A stretch of DNA of 64,000 bases from Bog-473 sp963777485 (GCA_963777485.1 CAVZQP010000001.1:434001-498000); one strand, 5' to 3'. Shown: positions 8,944 through 20,473, counted from the first letter of the stretch. Notes: a model not told the origin generated them from the letters alone. Program-made: numbers and translations.

Positions 8944-9516
8944 TACTTGCGTCAGCTGCGCTGAGCCAATCGTTTATTTTGTCGCCATTGTCGCCAAACC
9001 GTCCAACGACCATACCTACCGAGCAGGTCCTGGACGCCTAGGTTACGCGGTCCTACGGATGCGTGTCGGGCAGAGCCATGTACCCTGCGGTGCGAACGGG
9101 TGCTTGGCGACAGCACAACGACGGCGCCGCGGGTGTGTTGGTTAAGGGTTTGACAAACGGCGCGATCGGCGACGCGAAGGGCGCGACGCCAACCTGCTGG
9201 CCTGCCTCGGAAAAGAAGAGGCGATGGGCCTTGAACCCGAAGTCTCTTGACGGCCAAGCCGGCGGCCCGGGAAGACACCAGGACCACAAGGACAGTGGGC
9301 GGCCCCGAGGTCCGGACTGATGCTTTCCGGGTCGCCCCGAACCGCGAACTGCGGCACCTTGAGTAGCCGGCTGTAACGGTTTGGACGTTGGATTTGGGTG
9401 CAGTCCGCTTCTTTGGTGTCTGAAAAGGCGGCCCGGCTCCTCAGAAGAGTCAGAAAAGGACGATTGGCCCTGCCGTTGCCCAATGGTTGGGGACAGCCTG
9501 GAAATGAGGAGGAACC
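8944..9516. other. 573-base gap with no supported gene
   Basis: No reading frame here looks coding. The one clear signal is the tRNA-like fragment at 9218-9256 on the minus strand. The last 30 bases carry the GAGGAGG ribosome binding site of the DUF2252 gene. Confidence 0.6.
9218..9256 (-). repeat. Degenerate copy of the 3' half of tRNA-Ala(GGC), candidate att site
   Basis: GAGGCGATGGG then CTTGAACCC at 9218-9238 match 12886-12906 in the intact tRNA at 20 of 21 positions. After a short indel, CTCTTGAC and GCCA also match. The copied part runs from the anticodon arm through the T arm to the acceptor, in the same orientation as the full tRNA. The 5' half of a tRNA is absent. Tyrosine integrases commonly use this part of tRNA genes as attachment core. 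Confidence 0.6.
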
Positions 9517-10953
9517 ATGGTCGTGAAGAAGATCGCGCACCCGAGCGTTGATGAGCGCCGGGCCAAGGGCAAGGACGCCCGAGAACGGGCGCGGCTCAGC
9601 AGTCACAGCGGGTGGTTGCCCGCAGATGACCGCGCCGATCCCGTGGCGCAGCTCGAAGCGCAGAACGTCACTCGAGAAGCGGACCTCGTGCCCGTTCGTC
9701 ACGGCCGGATGATGGCCTCGCCTTTTACGTTCTATCGAGGCGCAGCCAAGATCATGACGGGCGACTTGCAAGACACTCCAACGGCTGGCCTCAGGGTCCA
9801 GCTGTGCGGGGATGCCCATCTCTCGAATTTCGGAGGGTTCGCGTCACCAGAACGAACCCTGTTGTTCGACTTGAACGACTTCGACGAGACACTGCCCGGT
9901 CCTTTCGAATACGACGTGAAGCGCATGGCGGCGAGCTTCACGATTGCTGCGCGCAACAACGAGTTCAGCCTCGCCGATACCACGGCATCGACGCTCGCCG
10001 CAGTGACGGCCTATCGCGAAGCCCTGGCCGAGTTCGCCCAGATGGGCAACATGGAGATCTGGTACGCCCGGATGACCGAACAAGAGGTCATGGGGGCGAT
10101 CGCCACCATGACCAAGGGAGAAAAGTCGAAGCAGGCCGCGGCCCAGGCCGAGAAGGGCGCACAGAGAGCTCAAAAGACCGTGGCCAAGGCCCACTCACGC
10201 GACAGCCTTTCGGCGTTGACGAAGCTTGCCGAGGTGGTCGACGGCCGATACCGGATCATCAGCCAGCCACCTGTGGTCATCCCGGCGCGCGATCTCGAGG
10301 CCATGTACGGGTACTCCGGTGACGAGATCCAAGAGGCAATCCATCAACAGTTCCGGGCCTATCGGGCCACTCTCCAGGAGGACCGCCGCCACCTCTTGGA
10401 GCGGTTCGAGATCGTCGACGTCGCCCGCAAGGTGGTGGGAGTGGGCAGTGTCGGCACCAGGGCCTTCATCGTTTTGCTCCAGGGCCGTGACGAACAGGAC
10501 CCACTGTTCCTCCAGATCAAGGAGGCGACGGCCTCGGTGCTCGAGGACCACCTGCCCAAGAGCAAGTTCAAGGAACCCGGGGAGCGAGTGGTGCAGGGGC
10601 AGCGCATCATGCAGGCGGCCAGCGACATCTACCTGGGCTGGACCAAGGGGGTGGAAGCCAATCGCCACCTGTACTGGCGCCAACTCCGCGACATGAAGGG
10701 CTCGGCCACGGTCGAGACGATGACCCCGGTCATGCTCCGGTTCTACGCGGGCATCTGCGGCTGGACCTTGGCGCGGGCCCACGCCCGGTCGGGAGACGCA
10801 GTGACGTTGGCCGCGTACCTCGGCAAGAGCGACAAGTTCGACCGCTCGATCACGGACTTCTCACAGCGCTACGCCGACCAGAACGAGCGCGACTACCAGG
10901 CTTTCACTGAAGCGATTCGCTCCGGACGCCTAGAAGCCGTCGAAGGTGTCTGA
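9517..10953 (+). CDS. DUF2252 family protein (kinase-like fold)
   Basis: 478 residues from ATG 9517 behind GAGGAGGAACC. The family blocks are clear: FYRGAAKIM near 70-78, GDAHLSNFGGF near 98-108, and DLNDFDETLPGPFEYDVKR near 118-136. GDAHxxN and the following D resemble the catalytic loop and metal site of aminoglycoside-type kinases, but no substrate is known for DUF2252. A Lys/Ala-rich linker lies near 205-225. The sulfatase gene starts 26 bases downstream with its own -10 box inside the gap. Confidence 0.85.
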   Translation: MVVKKIAHPSVDERRAKGKDARERARLSSHSGWLPADDRADPVAQLEAQNVTREADLVPVRHGRMMASPFTFYRGAAKIMTGDLQDTPTAGLRVQLCGDAHLSNFGGFASPERTLLFDLNDFDETLPGPFEYDVKRMAASFTIAARNNEFSLADTTASTLAAVTAYREALAEFAQMGNMEIWYARMTEQEVMGAIATMTKGEKSKQAAAQAEKGAQRAQKTVAKAHSRDSLSALTKLAEVVDGRYRIISQPPVVIPARDLEAMYGYSGDEIQEAIHQQFRAYRATLQEDRRHLLERFEIVDVARKVVGVGSVGTRAFIVLLQGRDEQDPLFLQIKEATASVLEDHLPKSKFKEPGERVVQGQRIMQAASDIYLGWTKGVEANRHLYWRQLRDMKGSATVETMTPVMLRFYAGICGWTLARAHARSGDAVTLAAYLGKSDKFDRSITDFSQRYADQNERDYQAFTEAIRSGRLEAVEGV

Positions 10954-10967
10954 GAATCGGCATCAGA

Positions 10968-10973
10968 TAGGTT
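10968..10973 (+). promoter_or_regulatory. -10 box TAGGTT for the sulfatase gene
   Basis: TAGGTT, six bases, then ATG 10980. The same hexamer and spacing occur at uppS. Confidence 0.45.
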
Positions 10974-10979
10974 GCCCAG

Positions 10980-12620
10980 ATGACCGGACCCAACATTCTG
11001 CTGATCATGACCGACGAGGAGCGCTATCCGCCCCCGTACGAGGCCGACGACGTGCGCGCCTTCCGCAATTCCCAACTCACCGCCAGGGAGTCGATCCGAA
11101 ACCGGGGCCTTGAATTCCACCGGCACTATGCCGGCTCGACTGCGTGCGTCCCCAGCCGAGCCACGCTCTTTACCGGTCAGTATCCCTCGCTACACGGGGT
11201 GACGGCCACGGACGGCGCCGCCAAGCAGAACACCGATCCTGAAATGCAATGGCTTGACCCGAACTCCGTGCCGACCCTCGGCGACTGGTTCCGAGCGGGT
11301 GGGTATCGGACCCACTACCGGGGCAAGTGGCACGTCTCATTTGCCGATATCACAATCCCCGGTTCGCACGAGGGCCTGAAGGCTTCGGATGACAAGGGCA
11401 ACCTGATTCCCGATGCCGTTGAGGCCTACCAGAAGGCCGACCGGCTCGACCCGTTCGGGTTCTCAGGATGGATCGGACGCGAGCCGCACGGCGCCGACAA
11501 GTCGGACTGTGGCACCATCCGCGACGGAGTGTTCGCAGAGCAGGTCGTCGAGCTCTTCTCAGACTTGACCGCGTCTCGGTCGGAGGGTCCCTGGCTGACG
11601 GTGGCGTCGTTCGTGAACCCACACGACATCGCCTTCTCGGGGTTCGGGTGGGAACAAATGCTCCGCTTCGGGCCACCAGACGACTCCGTGCCCGACGTGG
11701 CCGAACCTCCGTCCCAAGCGGACTCCTTCGCCGGTCGACCCATGTGCCAGGAGGCATTCAAGGCGATCTGGCCCCGGATGATTTTCGAGACGGCGACCGA
11801 TCTCGGATACCGGCGGCTCTATTACTACCTACTCAAGCTGGTCGACCGGGCTATCGGCCGGATTCTCGAGGCGCTCGAGCAGAGCGGCATGGCCGATGAC
11901 ACCATCGTTGTCTTCACCTCGGACCACGGTGACCTCCTGGGGGCCCACGGTGGTCTGATCCAGAAGTGGTGCAACGCCTTCGACGAGGCCACCCGCGTCC
12001 CGCTGCTGGTCGCCGGTCCCGGTGTCGAGCCGAAGCCGGAAGGTGTCACCGTGCCGACGAGCCACGTCGACCTCATCCCGACGCTGCTTGGCCTGGCCGG
12101 GATCGACCGCGAGCAGGCGTGCGCCGGCGTCGCCGCCCACCATGACGAGGCCCAACCGCTGCCGGGCCGTGACCTCAGCCCCATCATCAGAGGGCAGGCG
12201 GACGCGGCGACGCTGGCCACGCCGATCTACTTCATGACGGAGGACGACGTAACCAGAGGCATGACCCAGGTGAACATTCTGACCGGGGCCGCGTTCGACC
12301 CCGTTGCGCCGCCCACCAACATCGAGTCAGTGCTGGCGACCTTGCCCACCGGCGACGGGGGCGCGCCCGAGCTGTGGAAGCTGAACCATTACTACGACCG
12401 CATAGACGACTGGTACGCAGCCCATGGTGTTGGCCCGAACCCCTTCCGAGGTCCCGCCGCCGAACCCGACTGGGAGTTGCACAACCTGACCACCGACCCC
12501 GAGGAGCGCCAGAATCGAGCCTCTGACGACCCTACGACGGCGTCGAGAATGAAGTCAGTGCTCGAAACGGAGCGGGATACAAAGCGGCTGATCCCGACGC
12601 TACGGAACGCCACCCCATAG
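10980..12620 (+). CDS. Type I sulfatase (alkaline phosphatase superfamily)
   Basis: 546 residues. NILLIMTDEERYPPPYE near residues 4-20 supplies the first metal-binding aspartate. TACVPSRATLFTGQYP near 53-68 holds the C-x-P-S-R signature, whose cysteine is converted to formylglycine. VVFTSDHGDLLGAHGG near 305-321 gives later metal ligands. No signal peptide is visible, which is unusual for sulfatases that act outside the cell. Substrate cannot be told from sequence; arylsulfatase or choline-sulfatase-like activities are possible. It needs a formylglycine-generating enzyme, and none is in the window. Confidence 0.85.
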   Translation: MTGPNILLIMTDEERYPPPYEADDVRAFRNSQLTARESIRNRGLEFHRHYAGSTACVPSRATLFTGQYPSLHGVTATDGAAKQNTDPEMQWLDPNSVPTLGDWFRAGGYRTHYRGKWHVSFADITIPGSHEGLKASDDKGNLIPDAVEAYQKADRLDPFGFSGWIGREPHGADKSDCGTIRDGVFAEQVVELFSDLTASRSEGPWLTVASFVNPHDIAFSGFGWEQMLRFGPPDDSVPDVAEPPSQADSFAGRPMCQEAFKAIWPRMIFETATDLGYRRLYYYLLKLVDRAIGRILEALEQSGMADDTIVVFTSDHGDLLGAHGGLIQKWCNAFDEATRVPLLVAGPGVEPKPEGVTVPTSHVDLIPTLLGLAGIDREQACAGVAAHHDEAQPLPGRDLSPIIRGQADAATLATPIYFMTEDDVTRGMTQVNILTGAAFDPVAPPTNIESVLATLPTGDGGAPELWKLNHYYDRIDDWYAAHGVGPNPFRGPAAEPDWELHNLTTDPEERQNRASDDPTTASRMKSVLETERDTKRLIPTLRNATP

Positions 12621-12649
12621 TTTTACCTGTCGAGACTGTTTCCGAAGTG

Positions 12650-12840
12650 CCTGTCGCACTTTCGTCTGCCGCGCGATTTTCCTTCGCGCGGTACGCGCAC
12701 CTCTACCCGGAAGACCTGCGCGCTGTCGCCGACGCGATGGACCGCGCTCGTACAGAGACGATCGGCGAGTACCCAGCGGACTGTCCGACAGGCATCGAGT
12801 CGATGACGCGTGGGGAAAACGTGGGAAGAATCGAAGGGCT
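12650..12840 (+). pseudogene. Remnant of a tyrosine integrase C-terminus
   Basis: This frame reads RYAHLYPEDLRAVADAMDRA at about 12701-12760. It resembles the tail of actinobacterial tyrosine recombinases, where the catalytic tyrosine lies in the R/T-Y-x-H-L motif. Sequence upstream does not continue the integrase fold and no start is evident. The fragment points at the tRNA-Ala 40 bases away, the usual place for an integrase gene next to its att site. It could be a chance resemblance, because the match is only about 25 residues. Confidence 0.45.
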
Positions 12841-12880
12841 GAGGGTCGGTTCTCGGATCGACCACTCTGACCAGGAAATT

Positions 12881-12957
12881 TGGTGGAGGCGATGGGACTT
12901 GAACCCACGAACCTCTTGACTGCCAGTCAAGCGCTCTACCAGCTGAGCTACGCCCCC
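12881..12957 (-). tRNA. tRNA-Ala (anticodon GGC)
   Basis: On the minus strand the sequence folds with acceptor GGGGGCG/CGCCTCC, D stem GCTC/GAGC, anticodon stem CTTGA/TCAAG, loop CTGGCAG and T stem GTGGG/CCCAT. The anticodon GGC reads Ala GCC codons. The acceptor has the G3-U70 pair that defines alanine identity. CCA is encoded. The length is 77 bases. Confidence 0.93.
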
Positions 12958-13091
12958 AGTGGTGGAGGTCCACGCTAGCAGTCGACGCGAATCCCTCTCG
13001 TTCGCTGAAGGACAAAGCAAACGCCGAAACGGCCGAACGGGACGGGCCGGACAGGCTCGTTGGCCTGGCCAGATACGCCTGACGCCTGGCC

Positions 13092-13097
13092 TACCCT
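13092..13097 (+). promoter_or_regulatory. -10 box TACCCT for leuS
   Basis: TACCCT, six bases, then ATG 13104. There is no T-box or other leader between the promoter and leuS. Confidence 0.55.
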
Positions 13098-13103
13098 GGT
13101 GGC

Positions 13104-15584
<2,481 letters not shown>

Positions 15585-15603
15585 GCGCTCCGCGTTCCCG
15601 ACC

Positions 15604-17076
15604 ATGGCCCGCAAGCGGAGCAACTACGTCGCCACGTTCGCTGTCCTTGCCACGGCGGCGTTGGCCTTCAGCCTTCTCCAGTCGCTGATCATCCCGGCCA
15701 TTCCCCAGTTCGAGAGCACGCTACACGCGTCGGAAAGCGCAGCGAGCTGGCTGTTGACGGCCTACCTCCTGAGCGCCGCCATCGCGACACCGATCCTCGG
15801 TCGCGTGGGCGACATGATGGGCAAGGAGCGCGTGATCGTGGCTGTGCTCGTCGCGCTTTCCGTCGGATCGCTGATCGCAGGGTTGGCCACGACGCTGCCG
15901 GTCATGCTCGTCGGCCGCGTGATTCAGGGCACGGGGGGAGCCGTGTTCCCCTTGGCGTTCGGAATCATCCGCGACGAGTTTCCGGCCGAGCGGGTCGCCG
16001 GCGCCATCGGCGTCATGTCGGCCATCCTCGGTGCGGGCGCGGGTGCGGGCATCGTGCTGGCGGGGCCGATCCTCGAACACCTGGACTACCACTGGCTGTT
16101 CTGGATCCCGTTGATGATGTCGGTGACCGCGACCATCGCCACCTTTGTCTTCGTGCCCGAATCGCCGGTGCGGGCGCCGGGCCGCATCGGCTGGCTCGGC
16201 GCCGTTTTGATGTCCGGATGGCTGGTGACCGGCTTGCTCGCCATCACCTACGCGCCCACCTGGGGATGGGGGAACGTAACGGTGCTGGCGCTCTTCACGG
16301 CGACCGCCATCTTGTTGGTGATCTGGGTCATCGCGGAGAACCGCTCCAAGTCGCCTTTGGTCGACATGAAGATGATGCGGATCCCGGCAGTCTGGAGCAC
16401 GAACCTGGCCGCCCTGCTGTTCGGATTCGGCATGTTCGCTATGTTCATCGTGCTGCCGCAGTTCACCCAGACGCCCACGCACGTCGGGTACGGTTTCGGC
16501 GCATCGGTGACGGCATCGGGCCTCTATCTGGCGCCGTTCGCCGCCGCCATGGTGATCGTCGCCCCGACGACCGGCCGCCTCAGTGCGCTCATCGGATCGA
16601 AGATGGTCCTCGTCCTCGGCTCGCTCTTTGCGGCCGCCAGCTACTTCGTGCTCGTGTTCGAGCACAACGTGGAATCGGTCGTGTACGTCGCGACCGGTCT
16701 GCTCGGCGTCGGGATCGCCTTGGGCTTCGCCAGCATGTCGAACCTCATCATCGAGGCCGTGCCTGCGGAACAGACCGGTGTGGCCACCGGCATGAACACG
16801 AACATCCGCAACATCGGGGCGGCGCTGGGCAGCGGCATCGCGACCAGCCTCATCATCAGCTCCCTGTTGCCTGACGGCTATCCCAAGGAAGAGGGCTATG
16901 TCCTCGCGTTCATCGTCAGCGGGGCCGGGCTTGTCGTGGCCGCTTTGGTCGCGCTGCTCATTCCGGGGCGACCAGACCCTGCGGCAGCCCGACTTCACGA
17001 GCCGCATCGTGCGTTGACGGCCGAGGCCGAGGCGATCGTCGGGGCGATCGCGGTGGGACCCGAGGACTTGGCCTAG
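15604..17076 (+). CDS. MFS drug exporter, DHA2 (14-helix) type
   Basis: 490 residues from ATG 15604, with about 14 hydrophobic helices. GRVGDMMGKER near residues 66-76 is MFS motif A, and RVIQGTGGAVFPLAFG near 104-119 is motif B, both as in EmrB/QacA-type proton-driven exporters. It follows leuS by 19 bases, so read-through from leuS is likely. Substrate unknown. A 440-base gap with hairpins follows before the convergent LLM gene. Confidence 0.88.
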   Translation: MARKRSNYVATFAVLATAALAFSLLQSLIIPAIPQFESTLHASESAASWLLTAYLLSAAIATPILGRVGDMMGKERVIVAVLVALSVGSLIAGLATTLPVMLVGRVIQGTGGAVFPLAFGIIRDEFPAERVAGAIGVMSAILGAGAGAGIVLAGPILEHLDYHWLFWIPLMMSVTATIATFVFVPESPVRAPGRIGWLGAVLMSGWLVTGLLAITYAPTWGWGNVTVLALFTATAILLVIWVIAENRSKSPLVDMKMMRIPAVWSTNLAALLFGFGMFAMFIVLPQFTQTPTHVGYGFGASVTASGLYLAPFAAAMVIVAPTTGRLSALIGSKMVLVLGSLFAAASYFVLVFEHNVESVVYVATGLLGVGIALGFASMSNLIIEAVPAEQTGVATGMNTNIRNIGAALGSGIATSLIISSLLPDGYPKEEGYVLAFIVSGAGLVVAALVALLIPGRPDPAAARLHEPHRALTAEAEAIVGAIAVGPEDLA

Positions 17077-17517
17077 GGCGCTGGACGGCGCTGGCCTTCA
17101 CGGCGCGAGGTGGCACAGCCGTCGGAGCTGCTCAGCGTGGTGTGGGCTACTCGTCTCGTTGGACGGGAGAGGTTTTGGGAGCCCCGGCGCCTATGGGTTC
17201 GACTTGTGAGTAACCGAGAATTCCACAAGCCAAAGGTTGTGGAATTCGGAAGTAACAAGGGTCGCCTTGTGGAATTCGGCCAAATCCACAAGGTCTCCTC
17301 CGTATACCGCTCATCGAGATCAAGACCGGGTGTCTCTGCTGACGATGAACGTCGGGTGAAACTCGGGTCTGGATCAGGTGGCCCCGTCGACACCCGACGG
17401 CGGTAGATCGCTCATTACGCCTCAGACCCGCCGATCGCCAACATCACCCCTCCTACCGATGTTTCGTGCGAAACCCGAGCGAAAGCCCACGCCCGCGAGG
17501 TGGAGGATCTGCCGGGC
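17077..17517. other. 441-base intergenic region with tandem hairpins
   Basis: It lies between convergent genes. One plus-strand frame (17110-17406) is open, but I see no ribosome binding site or known domain, and its peptide repeats VEFG because the DNA repeats. The hairpin element at 17218-17293 is the main content. Confidence 0.5.
17218..17293. repeat. TTGTGGAATTC inverted and direct repeats forming two hairpins
   Basis: GAATTCCACAA (17218-17228) and TTGTGGAATTC (17237-17247) form an 11-bp perfect stem with an 8-base loop. A third copy, TTGTGGAATTCGG, starts at 17267, 30 bases after the second. CCTTGTGG (17265-17272) pairs with CCACAAGG (17286-17293) as a second hairpin. Confidence 0.8.
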
Positions 17518-18525
17518 TCAGTCCTTGAAGCCCGCCAGCACTTCCTTCCACGCCTCCGCGCCGACCTTGTAGGGCGCATAGAAGCTGAAGCGGTCGACGG
17601 CATCGCCGAATCGGGACCGGACCTCCGCCGCCACCTTGTCGAGCGGGGCCACGATGGCAAAGGCGTTCAGGACCTCGTCGTCGATGATCTCGCCCATCTT
17701 CACCCACTCGCCCCGCTTGGAGAGCGTGTTGAGCTCGGTCTGCATGTCGCCCCAGCCGTGCAGCTCGAGGACGGGGCGGTAGGCCGGCGTCGAGCCGTAG
17801 AACGCGATCTGCTGGCGCACCGCCTGGTCGGCCGCCTCTCTCTCCTTGTCGGTCGTACCGGTCACGACGAAGCCCGGGTACGACACCGTGAGGTCGCCTC
17901 GCGTCTTGCCCGCCTTGGCTGCGCCACGCTCGAGCGCCGGGAGGCTCTTCTCGCGCAGGTAGCGCTCGGTCGTGAACCCGTGGACGAGGAAGCCGTCGCC
18001 CACCTCGCCCGCCACCTCGGTCATGTGCTCGCCTACGCCGGCCAGGAGGATCTTCGCGTTGCCGTGCGGGTTGGGGCCGGGGTTGAAGAACGGCGTCATC
18101 AGCGTGTGCGTGTAGAACTCGCCCCGGAAGTCGAGCTTCTCTCCGGTTTCCCACGTCTTCCAAATGGCCCGGATCGCGAGGATCATCTCGCGCATACGGG
18201 GCGCAGGATGTGACCACGGCATGGAGAAGCGCTTCGTGATGTGCGGCTTTATCTGGCTGCCCATGCCCATCATGAAGCGACCCTTGGTCAACAGCTGCAG
18301 GTCGTTGGCCAGCACGGCCAACGTCATCGGGTTGCGGGCGAAGGCCACCGTGATGCCGGTGCCGAACTCGAGCTTCTCGGTTGCGCCCGCCCCGATCGCG
18401 ATGGGGAGGAAGGGGTCGTGGCTCGTCTCGGCCGACCACACGCCGTCGTACCCGCTCGCCTCTGCCTTCGCCGCCTCTTCGGCCACTCCGGCGGGGGAGA
18501 AGCCGATGCCGCCGTCGATCTTCAT
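17518..18525 (-). CDS. LLM-class F420-dependent oxidoreductase
   Basis: 335 residues from ATG 18525. It is a luciferase-like TIM barrel: EEAAKAEASGYDGVWSAETS near 15-34, LEFGTGITVAFARNP near 54-68, and RFMMGMGSQIKPHITKRF near 84-101. In actinobacteria this family usually uses F420 as hydride carrier. Most are annotated TIGR03617/Rv-like oxidoreductases with unknown substrates. It is the last gene of a minus-strand operon with the PAC2 (14 bases upstream) and phosphotransferase genes; that grouping gives no clear pathway. Confidence 0.88.
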   Translation of the reverse strand: MKIDGGIGFSPAGVAEEAAKAEASGYDGVWSAETSHDPFLPIAIGAGATEKLEFGTGITVAFARNPMTLAVLANDLQLLTKGRFMMGMGSQIKPHITKRFSMPWSHPAPRMREMILAIRAIWKTWETGEKLDFRGEFYTHTLMTPFFNPGPNPHGNAKILLAGVGEHMTEVAGEVGDGFLVHGFTTERYLREKSLPALERGAAKAGKTRGDLTVSYPGFVVTGTTDKEREAADQAVRQQIAFYGSTPAYRPVLELHGWGDMQTELNTLSKRGEWVKMGEIIDDEVLNAFAIVAPLDKVAAEVRSRFGDAVDRFSFYAPYKVGAEAWKEVLAGFKD

Positions 18526-18539
18526 TCCGCGTGTCCTCT

Positions 18540-19412
18540 CTACTGGTCTTCGCCGCGGAGGAAGCGCTCCAGTTCGGCCGCGATCTCGTCGCCCGACGGC
18601 ACCTCCTCCACGCCCATAGCGTTGCCCTCCGAGGCGTCGAGGTTCTCCTCGAGCTTTCGCACCATGGCCTGGTGCTCCTCGTTGTCCGAGATCAGCTGGT
18701 CCACCTGGCGCCGGGAGCTGTCGGCCGCCCGCCGCAACGCCGAGGCGTCGATCGTCAAGCCGGCCACACCGGCGAGCCCCTCGAGCAACGCCGCGCTCGC
18801 TTCGGGGAACGGCATCGCCGCGACGTAGTGCGGGACGCGGGCCCACAGGCTCACCGTCGGCGTGCCCGCTTGGCCGAAGGCCATCTCGAGGGCGGACAAG
18901 ACGCCCGCCGGCACCTCGAGCTCGCCCTGCACGATCCCCACCTGCTCGATGAGGTGCGACGAGCCCTCCGGTGCGGTCGCCGCCAGCCGGACCGGGCGAG
19001 TGTGCGGTGCCGGCGCGGGGAAGGCGCCGAGCCCCACGACCATGCGCACCCGCCAGGAGCGAGCGAGGCCCACCACGGCGTCGGTGAACGCTCGCCAGTG
19101 GAAGTCCGGCTCGGGGCCGACCAGGAACAAGATGTCCCGTCCCTCCTCGTCGGTGCCCTGCCGCACCACCGTGCGCGGCCACGTCAACTCGGTGGTCACG
19201 CCGTTCACGATGCGCGCCACCGGCCGCCGCGCCCGCTGGTCCAAGAAGTGCTCGCCGTTGAAGGTGACGATCGTTTCCGTCGGGCCCCGCCCGAGCAACG
19301 CCGCGATAGCGGTGGTCGAGCCGAGCCCGGCGTCGACCCAACCCTCCAAAGCGATCACGAGCACCGGCTCGTTCAGGACCGGTTCGGCGTTGACTTCGAA
19401 GATCTCGGTCAT
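18540..19412 (-). CDS. PAC2 family protein
   Basis: 290 residues from ATG 19412. VLVIALEGWVDAGLGSTTAI near residues 17-36 and the pattern that follows match the actinobacterial PAC2 family, which is related to proteasome assembly chaperone 2. The C-terminal 60 residues are charged and probably helical or coiled coil (DNEEHQAMVRKLEENLDAS). Some actinobacterial relatives are linked to proteasome or ATP-grasp genes; none is seen here. It lies between the phosphotransferase and LLM genes with gaps of 17 and 14 bases. Confidence 0.85.
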   Translation of the reverse strand: MTEIFEVNAEPVLNEPVLVIALEGWVDAGLGSTTAIAALLGRGPTETIVTFNGEHFLDQRARRPVARIVNGVTTELTWPRTVVRQGTDEEGRDILFLVGPEPDFHWRAFTDAVVGLARSWRVRMVVGLGAFPAPAPHTRPVRLAATAPEGSSHLIEQVGIVQGELEVPAGVLSALEMAFGQAGTPTVSLWARVPHYVAAMPFPEASAALLEGLAGVAGLTIDASALRRAADSSRRQVDQLISDNEEHQAMVRKLEENLDASEGNAMGVEEVPSGDEIAAELERFLRGEDQ

Positions 19413-19429
19413 CCCGGAGCCCTCGGGGC

Positions 19430-20473
19430 TCACGGCACCGACTCCAGCGCCTGCGCGGACATCTCGAAGAGGTGTCCGATCTGCGCAGGGAACGAGTCCA
19501 CACTGCCCTTGTCGCCGGCGCCGGCGCCGGCGACGTAGCGCGCGTACACGCCCTGGAGGATGCAGGCGAGCTTCCAGTAACCGAACGCGGCGTAGTAGCC
19601 CACCTCGGAGACGTCGAGATCGGACACCGAGCCGTACCGCTCGAGCACCTGGGCCCGCGTCGAGAACCCGGGCGCGGTCGTCGGCGACATGCCCAGCACC
19701 GCCATCTCGTCGGTCGGGTCCGCCCAATAGACCATGAGCAGCCCGAGGTCGGCGAGCGGGTCCCCCAGTGTGCAGATCTCCCAGTCGAGGATGGCGCGCA
19801 CCGAACCGTCATCCGCGAGCACGACGTTGTCCATGCGGTAGTCGCCGTGCACGACCGAGGTGCGCTGCTGCTTCGGGATGCGCCGCGCCAGTTCGTCGCT
19901 GACCCGCTCGACCAGGCCGCCGTGGTCGACGCCCTCGACCTGCATCTGCTCGTACTGCCCGCGCCAGCGCTTGAGCTGCCGCTCGATGTACCCATCGTGG
20001 CGCCCCAGGTCGCCCAGCCCGACCGCGTCGGGGTCGACGTCGTGCAGCGCGGCGAGCGTGTCGGCCATGTGGTCGCCCACGGTGCGCCGGGTCGCCTCGT
20101 CGAAGGCCTCCTCGGCCTGCGGCGCGCTGCGCAGAATGTGGCCCTCGACGAACTCCATCACGTAGAAGGGACGCTCGTTGACCGCCTCGTCGGTGCACAG
20201 CCCGTGCGCGACGGGGACCGGGATGCCGACCGGGCCGAGCGAGGAGATCAGCCGGTACTCACGCGTCATGTCGTGGGCGGTGGGCAGCACGTGGTGCAGC
20301 GGCGGCCGGCGCAGGGCCCAGGCCCGCCCGTCCATGTCCTCGACCCGAAAGGTGAGGTTGGACCGGCCGCCGGCGACGAGGGTGAAGGTGAGCGGCGGGC
20401 GCAGCTCGGGCAGCAGAGCCGCCATCCACTCGGTGACCTGCTGCTCGTTGATGCCTTGGGGTGCTCCTGACAC
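19430..20473 (-). CDS. Phosphotransferase family protein (APH fold, ACAD10/11-like)
   Basis: 347 residues from GTG 20473. The APH kinase motif is VVHGDYRMDNVVL near 206-218, followed by AILDWEICTLGDPLADLG near 226-243. An N-terminal nucleotide loop is near 25-40 (LVAGGRSNLTFRV). This subgroup is close to the kinase domain of ACAD10/11, which acts on hydroxylated acyl-CoAs; the substrate here is unknown. TAGCGT lies 8 bases before the GTG, supporting this start. The gene is divergent from the thioredoxin gene. Confidence 0.82.
   Translation of the reverse strand: MSGAPQGINEQQVTEWMAALLPELRPPLTFTLVAGGRSNLTFRVEDMDGRAWALRRPPLHHVLPTAHDMTREYRLISSLGPVGIPVPVAHGLCTDEAVNERPFYVMEFVEGHILRSAPQAEEAFDEATRRTVGDHMADTLAALHDVDPDAVGLGDLGRHDGYIERQLKRWRGQYEQMQVEGVDHGGLVERVSDELARRIPKQQRTSVVHGDYRMDNVVLADDGSVRAILDWEICTLGDPLADLGLLMVYWADPTDEMAVLGMSPTTAPGFSTRAQVLERYGSVSDLDVSEVGYYAAFGYWKLACILQGVYARYVAGAGAGDKGSVDSFPAQIGHLFEMSAQALESVP

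Larger units (their letters stand above)
9218..12957. mobile_element. Candidate decayed integrative islet at tRNA-Ala(GGC)
   Basis: The segment is bounded by a partial tRNA repeat (9218-9256) and the intact tRNA-Ala (12881-12957), both in the same orientation. The tRNA's 3' end faces into the segment, as expected for integration into a tRNA 3' end. Beside the tRNA lies a remnant resembling an integrase C-terminus. The cargo is a DUF2252 gene and a sulfatase gene. No intact integrase remains, so the element is fixed or decayed. The boundary similarity is seen directly; the mobile origin is inferred. Confidence 0.5.

Noticed and set aside
12884..12960. Peptide WWRRWDLNPRTS read through 12881-12919
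   Set aside because: This is a translation of the tRNA-Ala gene itself, a well-known false coding signal, not a protein.
13060..13103. T-box or other riboswitch before leuS; likewise before glyS
   Set aside because: The promoters sit directly at the start codons, leaving no leader to fold.
17110..17406. Possible gene with VEFG repeats
   Set aside because: It has no ribosome binding site, promoter or known domain; the repeats are explained by the DNA hairpins.
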